Source of the DNA: Monoraphidium neglectum
Lineage: Eukaryota > Chlorophyta > Chlorophyceae > Sphaeropleales > Selenastraceae
Reading direction: 5' to 3'
NCBI RefSeq assembly: GCF_000611645.1
Contig: NW_014013378.1
Location: forward strand, 1-20,586
DNA length: 20,586 nucleotides
Shown here: positions 9,301 through 18,395 of the stretch, in pieces
How positions within the stretch are numbered: the stretch's first letter is position 1
Layout: every line of letters starts with the position of its first letter
Notes under the pieces: model-generated
What the model was told of the DNA's origin: nothing
The model's database searches: none
What the model saw: the letters and a program-made list of their open reading frames with translations, nothing else
Program-made: the position numbers and the translations under genes

Positions 9301-11281
9301 CCGCAGCCTTCACTGTTTATCACCGTTCGAGCCCCCACCCACCCGAGGGATCCTTTGTGGGGTCGTATTTTTTGACGTTCACGCGGTCCTTGCCGCGCGC
9401 CACGCTCTCCCCCGCAATGTACACGCCCCAGTAGTGATCCGCAGACAGCGGGCGCCCATCCTGCCGGGCGGCCGAGGTGGGAGGCGCAGGCAGGTCGTTG
9501 ATGTAAAAGGGGGTCTTTGCTGGTGGGAACATTGCATTGCAGCATGGGTGCATGCCCCGTGCAGTGTGCTATGCGCTGCGCATGATTTCATGCCGTGTTG
9601 AGCGTCCAAGGCCCGCGGCGTCGGCTGCAACCCGCGGCGTCAATGATCCTCTGCTGCACAATGGACATCCAATCAGCAGGAAGCAATCACACGCTCAAAC
9701 TGCGGCTGTCTTCTCAGCACGGCTCCAAGCAGCCATCGACAAAACCAAAAACGCCCTGGTCCAAAAAACAAGATCGCTCAAAGCGCAACGAATGCCGTCC
9801 CTCACCACCCCACACGTGGCCCCAGGTCACCTGCACCAAGAAAACCTCTGCGTACAGAGTCCGCATGGCGTAGCGCCCCATGCGCCGCGCGGCGTTGTAG
9901 GCCAGCCAGTTGCGCAGGCCCAGGGAGCGGTCTATTTCGGGGGCATACAGGATGAACTGGTAGTGCTCGGGGAAGCCTAGGGGTTTGAACACAGCAGGGG
10001 TGTGCCGGGCGTGAGCAGTCTGCGGGGTTGCTGGTGCAGCGGAAGACAGGGGCATGGGGCCAGTGCGTGCTTGCGTGTGCATGAGCCCTGCTTGCGGCCC
10101 TCCGCAACCCAAGGTTTGGGCCCCTGCGCCCTTGTCCAGACCCCCCAGGGCCTCATGTCAGTGCTGACGCCCGCCCGTCCGTCCTTCCCCTGTTCGTTCT
10201 TCTTAAACAGATGCACGCCGTTGCAGTAAAACACCCTTTTGGGAACCACATTGTCTGCACTGACAGATTACGGTGCAGAATAAGTCATGGCATGTAAAGC
10301 TGGTGCCTTCACCCCTCCCGGTACAATTCACACACGCCACAGACGCCCTGGCCCCCACGCAACCCCACTCCATCACTCACCCATGAACTCTATATCCGCC
10401 TTGCGGCTGGCGTTTCCCGGGTCCCTCACGTCCAGCGCGAAGCTCTTCTTCTGCTGGTCCTTGGCGCTGGAGGAGCCGCGGATGCGCACCCGGATCGGGA
10501 CGTTGTAGTCGGCGCCGCCTGGTGGGGACGCCGCGGGGCGGCAATAATGGTGGGTGCGGTTGCGGACGGGACGCTCGCCGGCTGCACCGCCCGAAGCGTG
10601 CCAGGCGCCTCTGTTGCTGCCGGGCGGAGGGGTGGGGTTAGGACTGCACCTAACCTGCACGGTTGCCCTCAGCGGGTGCCCCAGCCCCCCAAATTCCCTC
10701 CGACCCCCAACATGTATTAAGCATGCATGATTGGGCTACCTGGCGCGTTGCAGGTGCACATGACGCCCGGAATCATGGTCTGGGCGGGCGGCAGGGTCAC
10801 CCCCTTGGTGTCAATGATGACGACAGGCAGGTCAGCCGGGAAGCCAGAGGGCAGCGCCGCGCAGCAGGCGGGTCGCGGGGTCGCCGTGACGCGGGGCGTC
10901 CTGGTGGCGTTCTTGCCGCCTGGATCCTCTTCAGAGTCGGCTGCTGCTCCTGTCAAGAATAAAGGGAGATAGAGGTCACATCTCCTGTGTTTGGGCCGGC
11001 GGTTGGGGCAGGAGGAGCTGCCGTAGTATGGCGGTGAGAAGTGAGATCAGCACACTGTCAGAGCCCCGCGGGAGCTGGCGCGTGTGCGAATGCCGTGGGG
11101 CAATCAACCACGCACCAGGCAGGGCTGCTGCATGTGCATGGGGCTGCTTGGTGGCAGCTGTTGACTTCAGAGCTGGGGCTGGCTGAAGCAGGGTACGCCT
11201 CCCTGGGACGGCAGCGACGGCAACGATGGACAGTGCGGCAAGCACGCCTGGCAGCAGTAGAAGACGCCACGGTCCTCTCAT
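6329..11281 (-). CDS. Secreted CotH-family (spore-coat protein H-like) kinase domain protein
   Basis: Thirteen exons join in frame to 605 residues: 11116-11281, 10740-10949, 10381-10518, 9831-9976, 9343-9460, 8935-9067, 8465-8593, 8218-8275, 7962-8004, 7657-7738, 7271-7418, 6874-6993, 6329-6655. Residues 1-24 are a signal peptide (MRGPWRLLLLPGVLAALSIV). The CotH domain spans about 105-500. It includes RVRIRGSSS (135-143) with KKSF (149-152), APEIDRSLGLRNWLAY, HYWGVYIAGE and GKDRVN (229-248), GGWILRYENDN, IDYFLGTEITKNPDGYR (to 347), HKDRDGPLVMGPLW followed by DYDEAFG (353-373), SPEGWRFNIC and QWYRRLW. Bacterial CotH is an atypical protein kinase of spore-coat proteins; the RGSSS/KKSF region and the DYD motif correspond to its conserved nucleotide/metal region. 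The last ~95 residues are Ala/Pro-rich and disordered-looking. Introns 10 (AG|GCGCGT) and 12 (CAG|GCAAGT) use GC donors. Activity and substrate in algae are unknown. Confidence 0.9.
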
Positions 11282-11746
11282 CCTGCTGCCGTGCAGTCAA
11301 CGAAGGCTTTCCGGCTTGAGCTATGCTCAGTGGCGCTGCCGTGCAATTGTAGCGGGCTCTTGCTGTGTTCTGGTGTCTCCCTTGGACGACTGTTTTGCAC
11401 GCTATGAGATTATATTGTAGTGGCGTCTGTTGTTTGCGATACTGTAATGTTGAATCTCGCACATGGCCGAAGCGGCGATTCCTTGGCCTTCCGTTGAGCG
11501 CGAAGCTGTCGCAAAGAACCCAGTCAAGCATGCGATCGTGTTGCTGGTTGAAGATTCTTGGCTTTTTTTCCTACCCCAGGGCTATGCGCAAGAACAACAC
11601 TTCTTGCCTGGCTGATGATGCTGCCTCCCTGCAGGTGCCCCAGCGCAGGCAGTCCCTGGTTGTCAGCCGGCTCTGTGTAAATCAGTATTGCCAAAATTTG
11701 GGCTCTACTTTGTGTATTTTGACCCCACAAACATCTTGTTCTCTGA
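11282..11746. promoter_or_regulatory. Upstream region of the CotH-family gene
   Basis: There is no coding sequence I can support. A minus-strand AATATAATC at about 11409-11417, some 130 bp upstream of ATG 11281, is the best TATA-like candidate. The upstream limit is set by the TGTAA of the next gene. Confidence 0.35.
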
Positions 11747-11751
11747 TTACA
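11747..11751 (-). terminator. Putative polyadenylation signal of the Pro/Ala-rich membrane-protein gene
   Basis: First minus-strand TGTAA after the stop at 12582. It implies a long (~830 nt) 3'UTR, so it is tentative. Confidence 0.3.
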
Positions 11752-12354
11752 ACACCACAACTGATGCACTTCAGATCCGATGGCAACAATGGGGCAAGGG
11801 CAGGCACTTGCAGTTAGCATGCACGCAACAATTGGCCTCTGCGTCACTGATCAACCGTTCGCAGCCGTGGCTGCGGCAATCATTCTGATCAAGTGCGCGG
11901 CGCACCCGTGGTAAAAGACCTTCCCAAGGGATGCTGCAAAAGGGTCAGCAGCGCCAACCGGAAGCAAGCCTTTAAACACACACAGCACTCTGGACACTCA
12001 CAACTCTGCTGGGGCAAAGCAGCACCCCAGTTGACGTGCAATTGGTGTTGTGGGCCAAGCATTGTCAGCCACAGCCAGCGTTCAGTGCTGCGCGTCAGGC
12101 GCGCCCAAGGCAGGCAGTAGAGCCAGCGCTCGCGGACGGGAAAGCATGCATTCACACATGCGCGCGTGCGCACACGTCCGCATCAGGTTGCCTCGCAATC
12201 ATGAGGTATAGAGTGAGGGACCGGCTGGTGTGAAAGGGGTTGGGGTAACATATGTTCAAAGGTTGGGTAAGCCGATGTTCTGAGCAACCGGCCTCAATGC
12301 AAACGGATCTTTTGCCTGCCACTCTGCAAACATGTTCTGTTGTGAAAAGGGCTC

Positions 12355-12386
12355 ATTCATCAAAACGCCCATTCATCAAAACGCCC
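12355..12386. repeat. Tandem duplication, 2 x 16 bp
   Basis: ATTCATCAAAACGCCC is present twice, head to tail (12355-12370 and 12371-12386), in non-coding sequence downstream of the membrane-protein gene. Confidence 0.9.
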
Positions 12387-12570
12387 CGGCACAGCATGCA
12401 TGCCGCATAATTGCTTTGCCGCTAGCCTCAACTTCCAACTCTTGAAGCTCAGGCACTGCACAGGGCCCTGCCAGCAAAATCTGCGCACACAACACCAGCA
12501 CTGCACTCGCAATGATTCCCCCCAGGATACCGCTGGATACGCTTGTTGCGTGCCGTCGCAGGTCCCCCAT
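12376..12570 (-). CDS. Possible small one-helix ORF downstream of the membrane-protein gene
   Basis: A 64-codon frame from ATG 12570 begins MGDLRRH and contains a plausible membrane helix (SGILGGIIASAVLVLCAQIL). It then ends with a short tail and TGA. It starts only 12 bp beyond the stop of the neighbouring 354-residue protein. The stop is preceded by a GTGAGG donor-like sequence (CACCTGCC|GTGAGG), so the frame could also be an alternative 3' exon adding a second helix. Codon use is weaker in GC3 than in surrounding genes, which argues for chance. Low confidence. Confidence 0.2.
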   Translation of the reverse strand: MGDLRRHATSVSSGILGGIIASAVLVLCAQILLAGPCAVPELQELEVEASGKAIMRHACCAGAF

Positions 12571-12581
12571 GTCTGCGCCCC

Positions 12582-13646
12582 TCACGGCAGGTGCTCGCCC
12601 TCGACCATCGGCCGCGCGAAGAACGGCAGGCACCCGCCGGACGGCAGCCTGCGCGGCAGCGGCGCCGGCGCGCCGGGGCCGGCGGCCCCCTTGGCCCTCG
12701 CGGCGCCGCCCTTCCCGGCGTCGCCGGCCCCGGCCAGGAGTTCCTCTTGGAACGACCTCAGCCGCCTGAGGGCGCGGGTGAAGGAGCTGCTGCTGCGCTG
12801 CACGACGGCCATGACTGCAGCCGCCTCGCCGCTCGACCCCGAGGCGGAGCTGGTGCGCTGGGGCGGCGCCGGGGCCGCGGCCGCGGGCTGTGGCGGCGGC
12901 GACTGGGGGGAGGGGGGCTGGAGGGACAGGGGGCCGCCAAGGAGTGCGTACTGGGGCTGACGGCGGGGCGAGGGCGGCGGTGCCGATGGGGGTGCCGAGG
13001 GCGGGCCGTCTGACTCGGAGGCCGGCGCGAAGGGCTGGTGCGACAGGTGTGCGTGCGTCGGCAGCTGCGCCGGCGGCAGCACCGGCGCCGGCTCAGGAGG
13101 CTGCGCTATCGGAGCGAGGGCGGCCGCTGCGAATGGCGAGGCCGGCAGCGCCGCGAGGGGCGGCGGCGCGGGCGTGGGCGTGGCCGGCGGCGCTACGTGC
13201 TGCTCCGACGCGGCCTCCTCGGCTGCCGGCTGAGCGGGCGACGAGGTTGCAGAGGCCACCTGAGCGTCCAGCGGCGGCGATACCTCCTCGGACGGCACGT
13301 GTGCGCCATCCTCACTCTTAACGGCGCCGCCGCCCGCGCCCTGGAGGCCGCGCTGCTTGCGACGGCGCGGCCGAGGCAGCCAGCGGCGCAGCGCCCGAGC
13401 TGCACCTGCGAGCCGCCCGTGGCGCGCCGCCACGGCGCCCGCCCCTACAAGAAGAACTGCCGCCCCAGCAAGGGCCAGGCCTGCTGTTGCGCCGCGGCCG
13501 CGGCGGCGTGGCTGAGGGGCCTTATGCGCCGATGCAGAGGCATCCTGCAGCCTCGACGCATGCAGGCGCTGCGGGCCCAACTGCGTCTCGCGACCCCTGT
13601 GCAGCTTATTCAGGAAACTTGCGATCAAGTCTACCTCGGACGTCAT
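12582..13646 (-). CDS. Single-pass Pro/Ala-rich membrane protein, function unknown
   Basis: An uninterrupted 354-codon frame, the only intronless gene in the window. Residues 1-50 are polar and basic. A single hydrophobic helix follows at about 53-74 (ATAGLALAGAAVLLVGAGAV), flanked by a strongly basic run (about 78-100, with LPRPRRRKQRG). Residues 110-280 are Pro/Ala/Ser-rich and low in complexity, probably disordered. The C-terminal part has a predicted helix (AAAVMAVVQRS then FTRALRRLRSFQEELL) and ends FFARPMVEGEHLP. With no signal peptide before the helix, and basic residues on its C-terminal side, the long tail is probably cytosolic (inference). I recognise no family. High GC content and a long frame make opposite-strand frames here open as well. 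I favour this strand because it alone has an ATG-to-stop frame with a membrane helix and a terminal helix. Confidence 0.6.
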   Translation of the reverse strand: MTSEVDLIASFLNKLHRGRETQLGPQRLHASRLQDASASAHKAPQPRRRGRGATAGLALAGAAVLLVGAGAVAARHGRLAGAARALRRWLPRPRRRKQRGLQGAGGGAVKSEDGAHVPSEEVSPPLDAQVASATSSPAQPAAEEAASEQHVAPPATPTPAPPPLAALPASPFAAAALAPIAQPPEPAPVLPPAQLPTHAHLSHQPFAPASESDGPPSAPPSAPPPSPRRQPQYALLGGPLSLQPPSPQSPPPQPAAAAPAPPQRTSSASGSSGEAAAVMAVVQRSSSSFTRALRRLRSFQEELLAGAGDAGKGGAARAKGAAGPGAPAPLPRRLPSGGCLPFFARPMVEGEHLP

Positions 13647-14778
13647 TATAGGTCAAATACGGCCCCAGAGAGCCGCGGAGTGCTCAGCAACTGGCCGCTC
13701 ACGACACGCAGATCGCGAGATCTCACTTTTTGAAGTCGCGAGGCTGCCTTGTTATGACCTTTTGATATCAATCCTGTACAACATGGCATCAATGTGGGAT
13801 ATTCAGGCTCTGTACACGTTGTAGGCAGTGCAACAGGTGCACCCTCTTGCACGCATCCAACCTCCATGCAAGGACTTCAACTTCCATGGCTCATGGTGCC
13901 TGAAGGGACCCTTGCGATGACGCAGCTGCCTGAACTAGAATCCGATGCAAACCAGGTCTTTACAGTTTTGTGCCTGCATTTCCTGCGTTGCTGTGTGGTT
14001 GAGCCAGCCCTGCATTCGTGAGCAATGGGGAGCGGGCTCGAGCAGCGGCCCAGGATGAAACATAAAGTGAAAGCTCTGCTACTGCGCCGCTGCTTCCTCC
14101 AAAGATTTCTATGCATCAGCGAAAGCAGTACAAGCTAAGAAAATGAATGTCAATTGACGAAATTGTGGTCGTTACGTGGCTGCAGGTCAGCAGCCACAAC
14201 GGTGGCCACAGCCAGGCACAGGCACGAATGGGGGCAAGCACAAAGCAGCCACGGTTTCACGGCCCGCCGACAAAGCAAGCGCCCGACGATGGTGCCGTGC
14301 GGCTATTGTGAGGGTACAGAGAGCGCCAAGTTGGCGCAATGAAGTATAATGTATACGCTGCGACGGCGGCGCAGCTTGCACCCTCGAAGCAGCAGGCTAA
14401 ACCCCCGTCGCTCAGAAAACCCAAACCTCCAATGGGCGGACTGCACCGTATCCCGTTGTCCAGCAGCTGGCTGGCTCGCCATCAGGCCCCCGTGATGGAA
14501 ACAAGAGATGAAAAACGCAGCAGGTACAGGGACCAGACTGTGGACCACGCCGTAAGCAACGCCTGTGCACGGGCTCGGTGCTGGCCAACGACGCTCGACC
14601 ATAGAACTGTAAGGCTCGCGAGCGGCCCGCCGGCCCGCGAGCCGCGGGCTGAGCGGCGGCTGCGCCGAGATTCACAAGGAGACAGCGCCGCAGCGACAGC
14701 CATGGCCATGTCCTAAGCCGAGTGGGAGCGCCACGCCCGCCCCAGGTCTGGCCAAGCACGGGGCCGCGCCTCGCCCAG
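13647..14778. other. Intergenic: glycosyltransferase 3'UTR and promoter of the membrane-protein gene
   Basis: Frames here are short and lack splice-coherent partners, so I support no gene. A minus-strand TGTAA at 13960-13964 is the first after the glycosyltransferase stop and leaves about 310 bp as promoter for the gene starting at 13646. No clear TATA element was seen. Confidence 0.4.
13960..13964 (-). terminator. Putative polyadenylation signal of the glycosyltransferase gene
   Basis: Minus-strand TGTAA about 815 nt after the TAG at 14781-14779, with no nearer copy. The call is position and motif only. Confidence 0.3.
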
Positions 14779-15999
14779 CTAGCTCTGGTCGCGCGCCGGG
14801 TCCCAGCGCTGCGCGAGGCCCAGGGCAGCCAGCTTTGGCCTGGCCCGCAGGTTCCAGGCGTGGTTGCGCCAGTCCCCAAAGGAGAGCCCCTGCAGCTGCG
14901 CCTGGTAATTGCCGGTCCACCCGGCGCGGTAGAGCTGCGGCCGAGGGTTGACAGCGAACGGGGCAGGAGCAGGGGCGTCAACCCTCGACGCCTCAACACA
15001 GACACTGCGCGCAGCCAGCCATGTGCCTGGCTTCTGGAGCGCAATCAGCTTCCCCAGAAAACAGGTTGGGCAGCCAAGCATAGCACATGCGGGGCCAGCG
15101 GCGTCAGCCACATCATAGCCCACCTTTGGCAGCTCTATCCCCCTCAGCAGGTAGTGGAAACCGTCCAGGTCTGGTGTCTTCCTGTCTCCCAGGGCCAGCC
15201 TCTCCTGGTAGTATGCGTCCCACCAGGGCATGCAGCGCAGCATGCGGATCCACTCGTACACCTACCGTTGGCATTGTGTGAAGGGGGCCGAGAGTTTGAA
15301 ATGTGGCTTTTGAGCGTCGCAGTAAAGCCATGAGGACGATCATCAGCACCCACATACACCACGAGACGGCGACTGGGCTCGCATCCTCTGCGCACGCGGG
15401 ATCCCTGTGTATGTCACCAGGTGCTGCATGCGGAGGGCCATGCTTCAAGGACGTTTGCGCGATGCACAGGGGACCCTTCACACCTTGTGCTCCAGGTCGT
15501 GGCCCAAGTGCTGCCGCATCCAGTCCTCCCAGTGGACAGGGCCTGGTAAGGGGGACAGCGCACGGTCAAGGGCGTCCAAAACAAGGCCAGATTTTTAAGG
15601 TGAAATGTCAACACACAAGTCTAAGCTTGCTGAAGCCAAGCGCCTTGCTTGGGACACGCCCCCTGGTGGCGCGCTAGCACTGCATCTGAGCGGTGTGCTG
15701 TGTGACGCCTGCTCGGAACATCCTGTGCAGGTCTCAACTGTGCTCTCGCTACCCGCCCCGCTACCACAATCCCAGGCTCACCTGGCAGCAGCACCTGCCA
15801 CCGCCGCTGGTAGTGGAGCGAGAACTTCTCAGGCAACCGCATGTCCCACTTGTGGAGATTGGAGTGCAGAAACAGGGGGGCACCGCGCGTATCGTACTGC
15901 AAGAAGTTGCATGATTAGTCGTAGAAGCGGCATAATCAGTGGGTGTATTACATGTGTGGACGTATATTGTCTATAATCGTGTGTGTGTGCGTGTGTGTG

Positions 16000-16045
<46 letters not shown>

Positions 16046-17187
16046 TTCAAGGGAGAGAGGGGGGTCCAGGAAGTGAGAGAGGGGGTCAGCAAAAGGGAGA
16101 ACGGTCCACGGACAACCCAAGATACAGAGGCGGGAACAACGTGGTGTTTCCAGGGAACGAGGGGGCGCGGTAGCTCAACAGCGTGACCATCGTGGGCAGA
16201 ATGTCGCTGGTTGGTGGGTACGTCGTCGCAGTTTCTGATGGGCACCGTGCCGTGCACTGGTGCACACCTGCACCATGGTGTTGCCCGTGAACTCGTCCTT
16301 GCACAGGTGGGTGCGGCTGTTGCACGACATGGAGGTGCCTGTTTTGAGGGAGGGGGGTTGGGTGGGCGTGTATTGGGGGGAAGGGGTATGGATTGAGGGG
16401 GTAGGTGGGGACGAGGGCGAGGGAGATGCGGGGTACGGACCGTCGCACACGGCCGGCACATGCCTGCGGCAGGTGACAGGGTGCAGCAACGCCATCGCGC
16501 CAGCCACAACTACAAACTTCTTGATGTTTGGTGTAGATGCATGCGCATCTTGCGTTGTGCATGCCATTGGTGGATTGAGCTCTGGCCGGATCCCCCAATC
16601 CATCTTGGCACCAGGGTTGGTGTGGCGGCTGCCCAGAAGCTGCTGCGCCCTCACCCGTGGTTCCCAGTGACCCCGGTGGTGTCGTGATGACGTAGTAAGG
16701 CTCCCTGGCGGCCGCCATGCCGTAGGCAAAGGTCTCCTTGTCGCCCTTCCCGAGGAAGCAGGTGAAAACCTCGTACCTAAGGGGGGAGCGCAGAGGCGGG
16801 CTGTGTTGTGTGCACTGCAAATTCGGTCCACCCTGCGAGGCTTTTCCATGTAAGGTTGAGGGTGTGCCTAGTGCATTCGCCCTGTTCAACATGGCCAGCC
16901 GCGCGCCAGCACTGCCAGCACCGCCCACGCGCCCCTCACCAGAAGGAGGCGTAGGAGTTGAGCCACGCGGCGGTCAGGAGCCCCCGCCAGTGCCTCGCCT
17001 TGTCCACCACCATCTGGCCGCTCTCGAAGGAGCCGCGGAACCAGTCGGACCGCGGGACGCCCAGCATCTGCTCCGCCTGTGTCGTGTGGAAGGAAGCGGA
17101 AGTAGAAGGATTGCAGATCATGCACATGGTTTGGGGCTGCTGTTGTAGCGTGCGTGCATGCGTGCGCCCGCGCGCGCACGCGTGCCC

Positions 17188-17220
<33 letters not shown>

Positions 17221-18352
17221 CGCGCGCACGCTTGCGCGCTTCCTCTTTGCCAGGCTTTCAGCACCCCAGTCCAACGAAATTGACACTGTCTACCAAACCT
17301 CCACCCTAACCCTTCTTTGAGGACCCAGAATCCAATAGACACACAACTGGCACTGACCCAAAGAATCCACCTGCTCCGCCCGCCCCAGGCATCCCCCACC
17401 TCTGGCGCCACAGTGTTGTCCCAGAAGTCCTGCCACAGCAGCGCCCCCGTGGCGTTGTACTCGGGGCCGTCCAGAAGGTGAGCCGGGTCCTTCAGCGGGA
17501 TGTTGTCTGCGTCCAGGTAGATCACCTGGCAGGGTGGGGTGGTCGGGGTGTGGGCTGGGTCAGCGTGTGGGTGCGGATTGCATGTGGCCAAAGCTGGAGC
17601 AGGTTTTGAGACAGGGGCCGGCTTCTGGGCGGTCTGGTCAAGAATCAAATGGCTGATGGCGGTGGAAAGGCGGCGGGACCTGCGTCCCCAGGGATCTGCG
17701 GTACGGGGCCGCCTGCATCCAGGGGCCAGGCAGCGCGGCGATCTGCGTGCGAGCCACTTGCTGCGCCCTCCGTCGCGGCAGGGGATGAGTGCGGCCTGCG
17801 GGGACCCCACCTCCTGGAAGCGCGAGAGCAGGATGGCCGCCACCTTGATGGTGAAGCGCGCCATGGTGTCATGGGGCGGGGCCTTGGGGTCGTGCTTGAA
17901 GGCCGTGATGTTGAGGCCCCTGGAGGAGGTCGGTTGTGGGTGGTGGCGGGTAGCTGTGGGTGTCTGTGTGGCTGTGTGATGCGACTTTTCTGGGCCTCAG
18001 GACAGCCACCCATGAGTGGGTCTGAGGGGTCCGCCGCGGCCGCGGCTGGCTCCCGTGGCTGCTTGCGCCAGTGGCTGCGGGCGCTGGCCGCCCTGGACAC
18101 ATCGGCGACCTCAGCAGGCTGCGGGGCGGCGCCGCCAACGCTCGTGTGGACCCGTGGGCTCTTCCATGCAGTTGCACGGCCGGCGACCGTCCCCACCTGA
18201 AGTCCAGCTTGCGGCTGGTGACGCCCAGCTTTGCGAAGGCGTCCACCACCGCCTGGGGCGGCCACTCGCTGATGGGGTACCACATCTCGATAGGCAGCTT
18301 GCAGCCTGCAGACGAGGGTGCGTGCATGCGAGCGCGTTTGCCCATGCATGCA

Positions 18353-18395
<43 letters not shown>

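Larger units (their letters stand above)
11752..12581. other. Presumed long 3'UTR or spacer
   Basis: Base composition is less GC-biased than in the coding exons. No family match or splice-coherent coding was seen, apart from a short hydrophobic frame at 12376-12570, listed separately. A 2 x 16-bp tandem repeat lies at 12355-12386. Confidence 0.4.

Noticed and set aside
9325..9335. B-box-like GTTCGAGCCCC
   Set aside because: There is no matching A-box or cloverleaf upstream, and it directly abuts the donor of CotH intron 5.
10200..10249. Possible extra CotH exon encoding VFYCNGVHLFKKNE
   Set aside because: Direct splicing from 10381 to 9976 keeps phase 1 and matches the family order (ADIEFMG then GFPEHYQF) without an insertion.
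12400..13733. Long plus-strand frames opposite the Pro/Ala-rich membrane protein
   Set aside because: GC-rich DNA keeps several frames open. They give Arg/Ala-rich sequence with no structured segment, and no splice-coherent partners.
16161..16235. tRNA-like sequence starting GGGGGCGCGGTAGCTCAACAG
   Set aside because: It has an A-box-like start, but no GGTTCGANTCC B-box at the right distance and no acceptor-stem complement. It lies in the intron between glycosyltransferase exons 11 and 12.
16436..16470. Possible micro-exon (GMCRPCATV) in the glycosyltransferase
   Set aside because: It is phase-compatible and has splice-like borders, but it is not needed for the family alignment. I have no evidence for its inclusion, so it was left out of the model.
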